64,000 nt of DNA from Pararobbsia alpina (GCF_902859895.1 NZ_CADIKM010000009.1:1-64000), one strand, 5' to 3'; shown: positions 8,630-19,900, counted from the stretch's first letter. The notes: generated by a model from the sequence alone, not told the origin. Numbers and translations are program-made.

Positions 8630-9529
8630 GTGAACAATCTCCCATCGATGGAAGACCTGCGCCTGTTCTGCATGGTCGTGCGTAAGCAGAGCTTCGCCGC
8701 CTCCGCACTTGAAATGGGCGTGTCCAAAGCCTTGATCAGCAAACGCATCGCTGTGCTCGAGAGCATGCTCCAGGCGCGACTACTACATCGCACCACGCGG
8801 AAGGTTTCGGTTACCGAGAGCGGACATATCGTCTATCAGTGGGCACAGCGCATCCTGGAGGATGCCGAGCACATGGCCGAGGCGATTTCGTCCTCGAAGA
8901 TTGTGCCTCGCGGACTACTGCGCGTCTGTACTAGTTCAGGTTTCGGCCGTAATCATGTGTCGCGCGCGGTGTCGGCAATGGCGCAGCATTACCCGGAACT
9001 CGAATTTCAGTTGGAGCTGCTCGACCGGCCCGTCGACCTGGTGCGCGAGGGGTTCGATCTAGACATCCGGATCGGCGCGGTGCATGAGGAGAGTCTTATT
9101 ACGAAGCTGATCGCCCGCAACGCACGCGTACTATGCGCGTCGTCGAGCTATCTAGAGCAGTGGGGAACTCCGGCGCGCCTCGCCGACCTGGCACAACATA
9201 AATGCATCGTCATCCGCGAGCGCGATCAGGAGTTCGGCCGCTGGAAGCTGGAAGGCTCCAACGGCGCAGAAACGGTGCGCATCAGCGGACCGCTTTCCGC
9301 AAATAACGGCGAGATCGCGCATCGCTGGGCAATCGACGGACACGGGATCATCCTGCGCTCGATGTGGGACGTCGGGCCCAGTTTGAAACGCGGCGAACTC
9401 AGCCGCGTGCTGCCCGAATATCAGCAGGATGCCAATGTATGGGCTGTTTATCCATCCCGGCTGTCGACGTCAGCCAAGGTGCGCGTATGCGTGCAATTCC
9501 TCGAGGAATGGCTCGCAAATAACGTTTGA
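8630..9529 (+). CDS. LysR-family transcriptional regulator (DmlR-like)
   Basis: A 299-residue LysR regulator. The N-terminal winged helix covers about residues 5-65 (MEDLRLFCMVVRKQSFAASA, then SKALISKRIAVLES), and a substrate-binding-like domain follows to the C-terminus. The frame opens with GTG at 8630; an ATG at 8648 is an alternative, and neither has a clear ribosome site. It is divergent from the tartrate/D-malate dehydrogenase gene and probably activates it in response to the hydroxy acid, as DmlR does in Escherichia coli. The decarboxylase-like, transporter and porin genes downstream may belong to the same regulon. Confidence 0.88.
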   Translation: MNNLPSMEDLRLFCMVVRKQSFAASALEMGVSKALISKRIAVLESMLQARLLHRTTRKVSVTESGHIVYQWAQRILEDAEHMAEAISSSKIVPRGLLRVCTSSGFGRNHVSRAVSAMAQHYPELEFQLELLDRPVDLVREGFDLDIRIGAVHEESLITKLIARNARVLCASSSYLEQWGTPARLADLAQHKCIVIRERDQEFGRWKLEGSNGAETVRISGPLSANNGEIAHRWAIDGHGIILRSMWDVGPSLKRGELSRVLPEYQQDANVWAVYPSRLSTSAKVRVCVQFLEEWLANNV

Positions 9530-9713
9530 AGCCCTGTCATGGCCGGTCGCCGGCACGCGCGGGGGCACCATTCATACCAGCTAAAAAATCTGAGCGCAAA
9601 CTCTGATCGTTCACATTTTGTGTCTTATGTTTTCACGAACCGACCGATTAGCTAGCAACCTATAGACACTACAATGCGGCGAGCTTGGCAATTAACCTGA
9701 TCAAGGAACGCTG

Positions 9714-10934
9714 ATGGGAAAGCAAACGAAACAGCTGGCGAGTCTTGCAGATGTGAAGAAGGTCGGTTTTATCACGCCGTCGTCGAATACGGCATTGGAG
9801 CCGATGACGATGGGAATGACCGACCAGATCAGCTCGCGGATCTCGACGCATTTCAGTCGGGTTCCTGTGACGTCGCTGACGCTCGACAGCAAGGACGTCA
9901 ACCAGTTTCAGACGCAGAAAATGGTGGATGCGGCGGCGCTCCTGAGCGACGGCGGTATGGACGCTATCCTGTGGAACGGCACCTCTGGCAGCTGGACCGG
10001 CAAGGGGTTCGAAGCCGACGTCAGCTTGTGCGAAGAAATCAGCCGAGTCACGGGAGTGCCGGCGTCCACCTCTTCACTGGCCCAGATCGACGTGTTGAAG
10101 CAATATGGCATCAAGCGCTTCGCGCTGGCGGTGCCGTACGTCGAGGAACCGACTCGCAAGATCGTCGAGACTTATGGCAACCAGGGGTTCACCGTGGTCA
10201 ACACCGCCAGGCTCGATCAAACCCAAAACGTCGTGATCGGCAATACGCCATTTGAGCGGATCAAGCAGTTGCTGCGCGATGCGGATTCGCCCGATGCCGA
10301 GTGCATCGTCGTCGCCTGCACCAATTTGCCGGCGACCACCGTGGTCGACGAGATGGAGGCGGAACTCGGCAAGCCGATTTTCGACAGCATCGCGGTAACG
10401 TTGTGGAAAGCGCTGAAGATGACGTCGATCGACGTGCCGCTCCATGGCTTTGGCAAATTGCTCAGGGCCAGTCCCGTGCTTGCCGAGCTTGAGCGTGTCA
10501 TGGCCACCCTGCGCGAAGTGACCGGCGGCAGCCGCACCACATTGCGCATCGACATTCCCGAGCACAACTGCAATGTCGACAGGGTCTGCGCTGAATCGGT
10601 CGCGCCGGGCATCCCCGAGCTGAAACTGAATACCTCGTTGAATCAGCGCAGCCTCGCGACCGTGCAGTGGCTCACCGCGACTCGCAAGCCGTTGGCCCAG
10701 GACGACTGTGCGAACGCGGAGGTAAAGCCGCCGAAGGCGCTGATGGAAGTCTATGGTGTCAAGGCACAGATGCTGGTCGGCCTCGAGGCGGCCAATGGCG
10801 AGGTGATCGGATGGATCTCGGTCCATTACGTGCCGAGCACGCGCAAGTGGACCGACGCTGACGTCGCGGCGTTGCAAAGCGCAGCCGATCAGGTCCGCAC
10901 CATCTTGCAGCAAAGCAACTGGGCGTCCTTTTAA
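9714..10934 (+). CDS. Arylmalonate decarboxylase/maleate isomerase-like enzyme fused to a GAF domain
   Basis: A 406-residue protein. Residues about 12-240 belong to the Asp/Glu racemase superfamily, subgroup maleate isomerase/arylmalonate decarboxylase. TPSSNTALEP lies near the N-terminus, and the catalytic Cys202 sits in VVACTNLPATT. Racemases and maleate isomerases carry a first cysteine, but here that site reads WNGTSGSW (87-94), so only one catalytic Cys remains. That is the arrangement of arylmalonate decarboxylase, whose Gly-Thr-Ser forms an oxyanion pocket. Residues about 255-402 look like a GAF domain, an unusual fusion that may sense a ligand. AAGGA precedes the ATG at good spacing. 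Neighbours suggest a role in dicarboxylate breakdown. Confidence 0.75.
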   Translation: MGKQTKQLASLADVKKVGFITPSSNTALEPMTMGMTDQISSRISTHFSRVPVTSLTLDSKDVNQFQTQKMVDAAALLSDGGMDAILWNGTSGSWTGKGFEADVSLCEEISRVTGVPASTSSLAQIDVLKQYGIKRFALAVPYVEEPTRKIVETYGNQGFTVVNTARLDQTQNVVIGNTPFERIKQLLRDADSPDAECIVVACTNLPATTVVDEMEAELGKPIFDSIAVTLWKALKMTSIDVPLHGFGKLLRASPVLAELERVMATLREVTGGSRTTLRIDIPEHNCNVDRVCAESVAPGIPELKLNTSLNQRSLATVQWLTATRKPLAQDDCANAEVKPPKALMEVYGVKAQMLVGLEAANGEVIGWISVHYVPSTRKWTDADVAALQSAADQVRTILQQSNWASF

Positions 10935-11027
10935 TAAGTAGTCGCTACCGGAGTTGGCCGTTCACACAAAGATTGTGTGCGGCCTATCGATCATTCTGTA
11001 GGACTACACACAATATAAGGGGAGACC

Positions 11028-12323
11028 ATGAGCATACCTGTCGAGAATGTCGCCGTTCAGACCAAGACAGCGGTAAGGTGGAAAATCTTTATCGTATTGC
11101 TGGGGCTGGTCGCGATCAACTATATCGATCGCGCCTCGCTATCGGTCGCGATGCCGCTAATCTCGAGGGATTTCAACATAAAGCCGGCGTTGCAGGGCTT
11201 GATTTTTAGCTCGTTCTTCTGGACCTATGCATTGATGCAGGTGCCCGGAGGCATGCTGGTTGACCGTTTCAAGCCGCGCATCGTGATCGCCGCCGCTGCG
11301 GTCCTCTGGGGTGGGTTCCAGGCAATCGCGGGCCTGGCCACCAACGCCACCACGTTGCTGCTGACCCGGTTCGGATTGGGTGCGGCCGAGGCTCCGATCT
11401 ATCCGTCCGGCGGCAAGCTGAACGGGATCTGGCTGACGCAGAACGAACGCGGCCGCGGCGCAACGTTGCTGGACGGTGGCGCTCCGTTGGGCGCGGCGGT
11501 CGGCGCGATATTGATTACCTCGTTGATCACCTTGCTGGGATCGTGGCGCCTGGCGTTCATCGTGGCCGGCGTCGGCACGGTGCTGGTCGGGTTCTACGCG
11601 TGGCACTTCATTCGCAACAGCCCGCGCGAGCATCGCGGCGTCAATGAAGCGGAGGCCACCTATATCGAGCAGGCCCGGGCGATCGAAAACGAGAGCGAGC
11701 CGACCCAGGTTAGCGGCAAGAGGCTCCACCTGTTCAAGTACCGGACCGTATGGCTCATGTTCTTCGGCTATATGTGTGCGAACGTCGTGTTCTACGGCTT
11801 GTTGACCTGGATGCCGAATTACCTGAGCAAGGTACACGGCTTCAATATCCAGCAGATGGGCGGGGCGAGCTTCATCATTTTCCTCTCGGGATTCGTTGGC
11901 GAACTGGTCGGCGGCTTTCTATCCGATAAATGGAAAAGTGCCGGCGGGTCGCCGAACAAGGTGATGCGCACCTTGCTCGCTTTCGCCTCGATTGTCGTTA
12001 CCCTCGCCGTATTCTCAGTTGCCTACGCAAGCGGGCCCGCGCTGACGGTCGTACTGTTGTCGCTCACGTTGTTCTTCCAACGCTGGACCGGCCTCTACTG
12101 GAGCATTCCCTCGCTCATCGGGACGCGCGACAGAGTCGGCCTGCTCGGCGGCTTGATGAATCTCGGCGGCAATATCGGCGGGGTAGCCGTCCCGCTCGCG
12201 GTCGGCATGATCGTGCAGCTGACCGGCTCATACTTCCTCGCAATGATGGTCTTCACCGGTGCCGGTATCGGTCTGCTGCTCTGCTCGATGTGCATCAACT
12301 ACGAGAAGAAGATCCCGGTCTGA
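11028..12323 (+). CDS. MFS transporter, anion:cation symporter type
   Basis: A 431-residue, twelve-helix major-facilitator protein of the ACS family, which imports organic anions such as sugar acids, tartrate or phthalate by proton symport. Family signs are NYIDRASLSVAMPLI in the first helix, WTYALMQVPGGMLVDRF, and FGLGAAEAPIYPSG around helix 4. GGGGAG precedes the ATG at 6-7 bases. It sits 93 bases after the decarboxylase-like gene and upstream of the porin, so it is probably the inner-membrane uptake step for this pathway's acid. Confidence 0.87.
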   Translation: MSIPVENVAVQTKTAVRWKIFIVLLGLVAINYIDRASLSVAMPLISRDFNIKPALQGLIFSSFFWTYALMQVPGGMLVDRFKPRIVIAAAAVLWGGFQAIAGLATNATTLLLTRFGLGAAEAPIYPSGGKLNGIWLTQNERGRGATLLDGGAPLGAAVGAILITSLITLLGSWRLAFIVAGVGTVLVGFYAWHFIRNSPREHRGVNEAEATYIEQARAIENESEPTQVSGKRLHLFKYRTVWLMFFGYMCANVVFYGLLTWMPNYLSKVHGFNIQQMGGASFIIFLSGFVGELVGGFLSDKWKSAGGSPNKVMRTLLAFASIVVTLAVFSVAYASGPALTVVLLSLTLFFQRWTGLYWSIPSLIGTRDRVGLLGGLMNLGGNIGGVAVPLAVGMIVQLTGSYFLAMMVFTGAGIGLLLCSMCINYEKKIPV

Positions 12324-12349
12324 GGTGCCTGCACGCAACGGGGGACGGT

Positions 12350-12374
12350 GCCGGTCCTGCAATGCAGGTCCGGC
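12350..12374. terminator. Intercistronic hairpin between transporter and porin
   Basis: A 25-base stem-loop: GCCGG and CCTGC pair with GCAGG and CCGGC across one T-T mismatch, with a three-base loop. No T run follows on the plus strand, so it may reduce read-through or stabilise the mRNA end rather than act as a full intrinsic terminator. Confidence 0.35.
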
Positions 12375-12500
12375 GCAGCCGAAGCGACGCAAAGCGAAAC
12401 AAAACAAAACAATCGTCGGGGTACGCCATTGGTGGACAAGCTACTTCCGGACTGACAATCAAGACCAGTAGAAAAAATTTAAAAAAACTTAGAATAGCTA

Positions 12501-13649
12501 ATGAAAATCAAAAACTACACCTCATTGCTGCCCACTCGCTACATTCTTACTTTTGCAATCCTCGCGTCACTGATCGCCGCCGCGCCTCACGCCCGCGCGC
12601 AAAGCAGCGTGACCTTATATGGGCTGATCTCGGTCGGAATGAGCTATTCGTCCAATGCGGGCGGCAAGCCTCTCTATCAGATGCAGAGCGGGCCCCAGCA
12701 ACCGTCTCGCTTTGGTTTGAAGGGACAGGAGGATCTGGGCGGCGGGCGATCGGCTATCTTCGATCTGGAAAACGGATTCTCGGTCACGAATGGTTCCGCA
12801 TCTCAGGGGGGGCGGTTGTTCGGTCGCCAGGCGTGGGTCGGAATCGCGGACAAGGAACTGGGTACGATCACAATGGGCCGTCAGTATGACGAGATGACCA
12901 AGCAGTTGAACTGGACGGAGTCCGCAGTTCAGTTTGCGACCTACGGTGCGCACATCGGTGACAACGACAACATATACGATGCGGTGCGGTTACAGAATTC
13001 GGTTCGCTATGAGTCTCCAGTTATCGATGGTCTTTCGTTCGCCGGGCAATACGCTTTCTCGAATCAGGCCGGGGCCTTTTCGAACAACAGCGCTTTCAGT
13101 GCCGGCAGCACCTATGTGCGCGGACCCTTTAAAGTAGCGGTCGCGATGTCGCAATTCAACCACCCCGCTGCGCCGGACAATTCTTCGGGGGCCATCAGCG
13201 ACAACTACGGATTCACTTCCCCGTTTACGACGAGCCAAGGTGGTTCAGGCGTCGAGACGCAGCGAATTTTTGGCATCGGGGCGGGATACGATTTCGGAAT
13301 CGTGCGAGCTACCCTCGCCTACACGAATGTGCTGTTCGACTACCTGGATACGACTGGCCTTCGGCTGCAGAACGCCGAGATATCGCTGACTCACAACATC
13401 ACTCCAAGTCTCCTCGTCGGCGTAGGGTACATCTATACGACGGGTGAATATTCAGACTCGGAAAAGCCGCACTATAACGAGGTCAATCTGGGGATCGATT
13501 ATTCGTTTAGCCCCCGTACGGATGTGTATCTCGTTGGCCTTTACCAGCGCGCCGGCGGTGCAGCGCAATACGCGCAGATTTTCTCCACGGCTGCCTCAAC
13601 CTCCAATTCGGAAACGCAGGTCATCGCCGGGATAAGGACGCGCTTCTGA
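12501..13649 (+). CDS. Trimeric outer-membrane porin, Burkholderia type
   Basis: A 382-residue porin. A signal peptide ends at about residue 34 (PHARAQ, then SSVTLYGLISVGMSY). The barrel follows with the typical SRFGLKGQEDLGGGRSAIFD and FGRQAWVGI motifs, and the protein ends in Arg-Phe, the C-terminal aromatic used for outer-membrane assembly. It lets small anionic solutes cross the outer membrane. Placed 3' of the organic-acid transporter, it may be the dedicated entry channel of the pathway. Upstream sequence is AT-rich and no strong ribosome site is seen before the ATG. Confidence 0.92.
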   Translation: MKIKNYTSLLPTRYILTFAILASLIAAAPHARAQSSVTLYGLISVGMSYSSNAGGKPLYQMQSGPQQPSRFGLKGQEDLGGGRSAIFDLENGFSVTNGSASQGGRLFGRQAWVGIADKELGTITMGRQYDEMTKQLNWTESAVQFATYGAHIGDNDNIYDAVRLQNSVRYESPVIDGLSFAGQYAFSNQAGAFSNNSAFSAGSTYVRGPFKVAVAMSQFNHPAAPDNSSGAISDNYGFTSPFTTSQGGSGVETQRIFGIGAGYDFGIVRATLAYTNVLFDYLDTTGLRLQNAEISLTHNITPSLLVGVGYIYTTGEYSDSEKPHYNEVNLGIDYSFSPRTDVYLVGLYQRAGGAAQYAQIFSTAASTSNSETQVIAGIRTRF

Positions 13650-13875
13650 CGGAGCGATTTACATTGGCACGGGGTCCCTGGTGTCCGTTTCGGCGAGAGA
13701 GTATGCCCATGACTAAGCGTCGAAAATGGCAAGCTCGATAAGGCGCTCGACAAAGCACCAGGCAAAGGATGGTTCGTTGTCGCCTTGAAGGCAGATTGGC
13801 TATCTGTGTTTCGAGCTGTCATCCCTTGCTGACCACTAAAGCTGCACGCTTGCGCAACCCAATCAGGAGATTTAG

Positions 13876-15423
13876 GTGATCAAGTTGTCTTTTTCGCAAA
13901 AACTCTGGCTGCCGCTGGTTCTCTGTCTTCTGTGCTTCGCCGGACTCTCGGTGATCGAGGCCTATAGCACTCGAGACGTTCGTCTAGAAGAAAGAAAAGC
14001 CGATCTAGTGCATGCCACGGAACTCGCCATTGCAGTCGTCAAGACGTTCGCCGATCAGGCTGCTGCCGGAACGATCACGGTCGACGAGGCGAAAAAGAAG
14101 GCCGCGGAGGCCGTGCGCCGCATGCGCTACGCGGGCTCTGACGGCTACTTCACGATCATCGACTCGAAGCACGTTCTGATGCATCCAATCTATCCGGAGA
14201 TCCAGGGCCGGGACGTGAGAGAGTTCAAGGACCCGAATGGCGTACTCACCTTCCAGGTCGCCATCGATATCGTGAACCGAGAGGGCAAAGGCTTCACTCG
14301 TATAGGGTTTTCGAAGCCTGGTGTAAGCGGCGTCTTCCCGAAGATCACGTATGAGGACACCTATCGCCCGTGGGGCTGGATTATTCTGACGGGTGTCTAT
14401 CTCGACGATATTAACGCTGCTTTCCAAACATCCTTGTACGAGAGCGTCGGTTTGCTTGTCGTGGTCGGCGCTTTGCTAAGCCTCGTAGTGATCTTGCTCA
14501 ATCGCGGCATTCTGCGCTCGCTCGGCGGCGAGCCCGGTTACGCGACCGAGATCGCGACGCGTGTTGCGAACAACGACCTCACCGTCATCGTCAAGACCGC
14601 GCCGAGCGACCGCAGGAGCCTGCTCTACTCGATGAAGCGGATGCAGGATCAACTGACGGAGACAATCCGCACGATTACGACGTCGGCCGAGTCGATCGCA
14701 TCGGCAACGGGCCAAATCGCCGCCGGCAACCGGGACCTCTCGCAGCGCACGGAGGAGCAGGCGGCGGCATTGCAGGAAACAGCTGCGACCATGGAAGAGC
14801 TCACCTCGACAGTCAATCAGAACGCCGACAACACCCGTCAGGCAAGTCAGGTCGCCGCGCAGGCGGTACAGGTCGCGCAGCGCGGCAGCGGCGTCATCTC
14901 GCAGGTCATCGATACGATGAACGGCATCCGAGCGAGCTCGGACAAAATTGCCGATATCGTCGGCATGATCGAAAGCGTCGCGTTCCAGACCAACATCCTC
15001 GCGCTCAATGCTGCCGTCGAAGCCGCTCGCGCGGGCGAGCAGGGCCGGGGGTTCGCCGTCGTTGCGAGTGAAGTACGCTCGCTCGCGCAGCGCTCGTCGT
15101 CGGCCTCGAAAGAGATCAAGGGGCTCATTCAGGACTCCGTGGAACGCGTGCGAGCCGGCGCCGAGTTCGTCAACGCGGCCGGTCTGACAATGGACGAGAT
15201 CACACGATCGGTGCAGCGTGTCACCGACATCATGGGCGAGATCGCCGCGGCGTCGATCGAGCAGAGCAATGGTATCGGCCAGGTCAGCAAGGCTGTCACG
15301 CAGATGGACTCGGTAACACAGCAGAACGCGGCGCTCGTCGAGCAGGCTGCCGCGGCCGCGAGCTCACTCGAAACGCAAACCAGCGATTTGCGCTCGTCGG
15401 TGGCGGTCTTCCGGTTGCCGTAG
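13876..15423 (+). CDS. Methyl-accepting chemotaxis protein with single Cache sensor
   Basis: A 515-residue chemoreceptor. One N-terminal membrane helix is followed by a periplasmic sCache-type domain (about 33-185; [12 protein letters not shown] and [13 protein letters not shown] are typical). A second membrane helix at about 190-210 leads into a HAMP-like linker and a long cytoplasmic coiled coil with the signalling tip [20 protein letters not shown]. The start is GTG at 13876 with AGGAGA 5-6 bases upstream. sCache domains of this class often bind small carboxylates, so it may steer cells toward the acids handled by the flanking transporters; this is inferred from position. The C-terminus lacks a CheR-docking pentapeptide. 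Confidence 0.92.
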   Translation: MIKLSFSQKLWLPLVLCLLCFAGLSVIEAYSTRDVRLEERKADLVHATELAIAVVKTFADQAAAGTITVDEAKKKAAEAVRRMRYAGSDGYFTIIDSKHVLMHPIYPEIQGRDVREFKDPNGVLTFQVAIDIVNREGKGFTRIGFSKPGVSGVFPKITYEDTYRPWGWIILTGVYLDDINAAFQTSLYESVGLLVVVGALLSLVVILLNRGILRSLGGEPGYATEIATRVANNDLTVIVKTAPSDRRSLLYSMKRMQDQLTETIRTITTSAESIASATGQIAAGNRDLSQRTEEQAAALQETAATMEELTSTVNQNADNTRQASQVAAQAVQVAQRGSGVISQVIDTMNGIRASSDKIADIVGMIESVAFQTNILALNAAVEAARAGEQGRGFAVVASEVRSLAQRSSSASKEIKGLIQDSVERVRAGAEFVNAAGLTMDEITRSVQRVTDIMGEIAAASIEQSNGIGQVSKAVTQMDSVTQQNAALVEQAAAAASSLETQTSDLRSSVAVFRLP

Positions 15424-15520
15424 GGAGTGTACAGGCAGTGGACTCACTTCGACTCATGCGCATCTTAGCGAAACGATTGTCACGCATTCACTTTAACTCA
15501 CGGCAAAAAAACGGATTCCG

Positions 15521-16924
15521 ATGACTTACCCAACCGATATCAGAGATGTCGAGACAATTGATCGCGGCACGCGAGTGCGGGCGCTGTTGGCCAGCGGGAT
15601 CGGTAGCACCATCGAATGGTACGACTTCATCCTTTACGGAACCATGGCGGCGATCGTTTTTGGCCCCTTGTTCTTTCCCGCCCACGATCCGTCGATCGCA
15701 TTGATGCTCTCGTTCGCTTCATTTGCGCTGGCGTTCGCGATGCGCCCCATCGGCGGCATCGTCTTCAGTCATATCGGCGACAGGATCGGCCGCAAGAAAA
15801 CGCTAGTCATGACGCTCTCGCTCATGGGCGGCAGCACCCTGGCTATGGGACTTTTGCCCGATTACAACGCCATCGGTGTCTGGGCTCCTATCCTCTTGAC
15901 AGTACTGCGCGTCATTCAGGGAGTCGCGCTTGGGGGTGAATGGGGCGGAGGCGTCCTGCTGGCGGTGGAGTACGCGCCCAAGAAATACCGGGGCCTTTTC
16001 GGCGCGGTCCCGCAAGTCGGAACCATGCTGGGCCTTGCTTTGGGTTCGCTGGCAGCATCGGAGGCGAGCGCGATCTTCTCGAAAGAGGAGTTTCTCAGGG
16101 TCGGCTGGCGGATTCCGTTCATTCTGTCCTTCGTCCTGGTCATCATCGCTTTTTGGATTCGCCGCTCGGTCGATGAAACTCCGTCCTTCAAGAAGGTCCT
16201 TGCGAGCGAGAGCGCGAACAAGGTTCCATTGCTGGAAACCATCAAATTCCACTGGCGGGCAGTGCTGATGACCATCGGGGCGAAGTTCATCGAAACCTCG
16301 GTCTTCTATATCTTCGCAGTGTTCTCGATTTCCTACACGATCGGCCTCGGCTTCGAGCGGACCGATACGCTCAATGCAGTGTTGGTTGCCTCGCTTTTAT
16401 CTGCTCCGATGGTCCTCTTCAGCGCGTGGATTTCCGACCGAATCGGCCGGAAGAAGATTTTTATTATCGGCGCCCTCGCTAGTATGGCCTTCGTTCTACC
16501 CTTCTTCTGGCTCGTTCATCAAAGATCGATCGCGTTGCTGTACCTGGCCATCGTTGTGGGCTTCGCCGTCATCTATCCCATGGTCGGCGCTGTAATGGGT
16601 CCGTTGTTTGCCGAGAATTTCCCGCCGGAAGTTCGATACACAGGTATTTCGCTGGGTTACCAGCTCGGAACCGCACTGGTTGGTGGTCCACTCCCACTTA
16701 TCGCTACGGCGCTCCTGGTTGCCTTTCACGGTTCCTATGTCCCAATCGCCATTTTCGTAGGTCTCTGCGGCATCGTTTCCTTAATTGCCATCTCGTTTGC
16801 CAAGGAAGGCCGCGGCCAGGATCTCGACGCCAGGAGGACCGTTCTTCCATTGGAGGTAGAACCTGCGCTCGACGCCGCCGAACGCCCGCCACGGCTCAGT
16901 AACCCAGTATCCGATAACGGATAA
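15521..16924 (+). CDS. MFS transporter, metabolite:H+ symporter (KgtP/ShiA/ProP-like)
   Basis: A 467-residue major-facilitator carrier of the MHS family. Typical signs are ASGIGSTIEWYDFILYGTMA near helix 1, MRPIGGIVFSHIGDRIGRKK between helices 2 and 3, and GGEWGGGVLLAVEYAP in helix 4-5. Family substrates include 2-oxoglutarate, citrate, shikimate and proline/betaine. A GGA about 6 bases upstream may serve the ATG. It stands alone between the chemoreceptor and the convergent kinase gene; the substrate cannot be assigned. Confidence 0.88.
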   Translation: MTYPTDIRDVETIDRGTRVRALLASGIGSTIEWYDFILYGTMAAIVFGPLFFPAHDPSIALMLSFASFALAFAMRPIGGIVFSHIGDRIGRKKTLVMTLSLMGGSTLAMGLLPDYNAIGVWAPILLTVLRVIQGVALGGEWGGGVLLAVEYAPKKYRGLFGAVPQVGTMLGLALGSLAASEASAIFSKEEFLRVGWRIPFILSFVLVIIAFWIRRSVDETPSFKKVLASESANKVPLLETIKFHWRAVLMTIGAKFIETSVFYIFAVFSISYTIGLGFERTDTLNAVLVASLLSAPMVLFSAWISDRIGRKKIFIIGALASMAFVLPFFWLVHQRSIALLYLAIVVGFAVIYPMVGAVMGPLFAENFPPEVRYTGISLGYQLGTALVGGPLPLIATALLVAFHGSYVPIAIFVGLCGIVSLIAISFAKEGRGQDLDARRTVLPLEVEPALDAAERPPRLSNPVSDNG

Positions 16925-16966
16925 GACATGCCTGAGCCGGACGAGCCGGAATCAAACAGGTAGTCG

Positions 16967-19900
16967 TCATACCATGGCATTCGGCCAGCCGTGCTCGGGG
17001 CGAACGGCCTCGTGTCGTCCGTCAGGCAGGGTGAACTGAAAGGCGGCACCCCCTGGTTCATTCGTGCAAGCCCACAGCCGCCCCCCGTGCGCCTCGATGA
17101 TCGAACGGGAGATGGGTAGACCCATGCCCATCCCGCTGGCCTTGGTCGTGTAGAAGGTCTCGAACAGGCGGTCCATATGCTTCGGGTCCAGGCCCGGCCC
17201 CGAATCCCGCACCGTGACGAGCACGTAGCCCGCCTCACCTTCCTCGGACCTGATCAACAGCTCTCGCGCTGCCTTGCTGACGTCGGTCATGGCCTCGACG
17301 GCGTTGATGATCAGGTTCAAGAGTACTTGCTGCAACTGGACCCGGTCACCGTAAATGAGCGGCAAACCGTCCGCGAGGTCCGTCCGCACCGAGACATCGT
17401 TCCTCACGATTTCACCACGGGTGAGCTCAATCACCTCGCGTATCGCCTCGTTGATGTTCAAGCGATCGTTCTGGGGCGGTGCCTTATTGATAAAGGCACG
17501 GATCCGGCCAAGGACCTCGCCCGCGCGATGGCCATCGGTGACAATGCGCGTAACCGCCTCGCGTGCTTCATCCAGTTCCGGTGGTCGATGGCCGAGCCAG
17601 CGCAGCGCCGCATCGGCGTTGGTGACCGTCGCCGCAATGGGCTGGTTCACTTCATGGGCAATCGAAGCTGTGAGTTGCCCCATGGTGGCGACACGGTTTG
17701 CGTGGGCCAGTTGCATCTGCATCGAGCGCAATGCCTCTTCGGCCCGCTTGCGCTCGGTCAGATCGAGCACGAAGGCGACACCCTGTTTGCGGGCTTCATC
17801 AAAGCTCGTTGAGCCGACGAGCACGGGCGCACGACTGCCGTCTTTCCGAAAGTACTCCTTCTCGTACGGTTGCACGCGCCCGGTCAACTTGAGTTCCGGA
17901 GTCCACCAGCGTTCATCGCGATCGAGCCACTCCGGGGGCGTCAGCTCAGTCCAGCGCAGTCGACCCGCGGCGACATCCTCACGGTCGTAACCCACGATCC
18001 GCAGAAACGCGTCATTGGCCCCGAGAATGGGACCTTCAAGGTCCCAGAAGAAGATCCCGATGATATTCGCCTCGACCAGGCAGCCAATCTTCGCTTCGCG
18101 CTCCGCGAGGTCGTGGTACAAGCGGGTGTTCTCCAGCGAGATGGCGGCCTGGGAGGCGATCAGCCGCAGCACCGAGGTCCGGGCCGGCGTGAAGACCCCC
18201 GGAGCCAGGTTGTTCTCGAGGTAGAGCACGCCGATGAGCTTGCTCTGGTTGACCAGGGGCAGGCAGAGAATGGACCGGGCCTGGTGCTGCCGGATGTAAG
18301 GATCCGCGGCAAATGCGGGTTCGGCCGCGGCATCGTCGAGGATCATGGCCTCGTGCGTACGAAGGACGGTCTGGACGATCACCTCAGACAGGGCCGTTGC
18401 GCTCAAGGCCTGGTCACGCAGCCGTACGACGATGGTATCGCCACCCGTCGTGGCTTCCGCCGCGATCCGCTGCTCGACCTCGTGGGAAAGAATCAACAGG
18501 CCTCGCTCGGCCCCAGCATGCTCGATAGCCGTGCGCATGAGCGTGTCGAGCAACTTGTCCAGCATCATCTCGCCCGAAACGGCTTGGGACACCTTGAGCA
18601 CGGTCGCGAGATCCAGATGTTCGACCGGCGCTCGGATCGTGCTCGTCGGCCCGGGTGCCGGCTCTTCCTCGCCCAGATGGGGATAGAGCTGATCGAGTTG
18701 CCTCACCTTCCCGTCGGCGCCCCAACTCAGGTAACAATGCCGGGCGTTTCGCAGATACGCGTCAGCCATCGTCGGAAAGCCGCGCGTCGTACAAAACCCT
18801 GCGGCGCGTTCGTGGGCCAAGGCTTCGTTCTGGATGAACCCCCCCTCGCGCGAGAGCCGAATGGCCTCTTCATAGAGGCGTATCGCGTCCAGGTCCCGGC
18901 CTTCGAGGCGTGCCATCTCGGCGCCTACCAATGCCACGCGGTTCGCGAACGTTGCGGGACAGTTCTCCGCCCAGACCGCGAGTTGCTTGTGATGCGCTGC
19001 CAGCGCTTCCAAATGCTGAGGTCGCTGCTCAGCCGAGGTCAAATCGCAATGCGCCGCCCAGGCGAGTGCCCCATAGAAATGGTACTCAGCCCATTCAAAT
19101 TGGGTCGGAGTCGTCCAAAGCAGCGGAGCCGCTTTCGATACAGCCGCCATAGCAGATGCCTCGTCCCTCATGAAGAGGCTCGCTTGCAGCCTGCGAATCC
19201 AATAGTAGGACGCGCCAACGGCCAACTGGGGATTGTCCTCCAGGTGTTGCTCGAAGCGGCGCTCGTCGAACGCCTCGTCATTGGAAGCGATGAAGTCCGG
19301 TGTCAGTCCACGAAGCATCCGGATGAACCTGAGCTGCCCGATGAGGCAGTCGCTGATGAGACCAAACCTGACTTTCCGCGCGAATTCAAGCCCATGCTTG
19401 ACCTCTCGCTCGACCTCACCAAGCGAATCTCCGGTGGCAATACGGTTTGTGATCATGTCGACGCAGCTGTAGGCTGCATAAGACAGGTCACCGGCTTCCA
19501 GCGCCGTCTCAGAGGCGCGCTTCAGGAAGGCGCGAGACGTCTGCAAGGGCTGAGTCCAGTCAGCGACATGGACGGCGAAGACCAGATAGACGCGGGCCCT
19601 GAAGCGGTCCAGCCCGCGCTTCTCCACCAGATCCAGGCCAAGCATACCAAAGCGGAACCCTGCCTGGTATTCACCGAAGTACGTCCCCAGCACGCCGCCC
19701 AGCCATGCATAGCCGAGGGATGATCCGTCGCTGTTGCCATACTCCAGGCTGAGGGTAGCCATCTGACTGACGACAAGCCGGAACAGATTCAAGTCGGTGA
19801 ACAAGGCCGGCGATGTGAGCACCGTGAGCACGTTCATGGTCGCGCATCGCTCCGGGTCTCTCATCAAAGGCAGGTCGAGCAGTGCTTCGATCGAGCCCGC

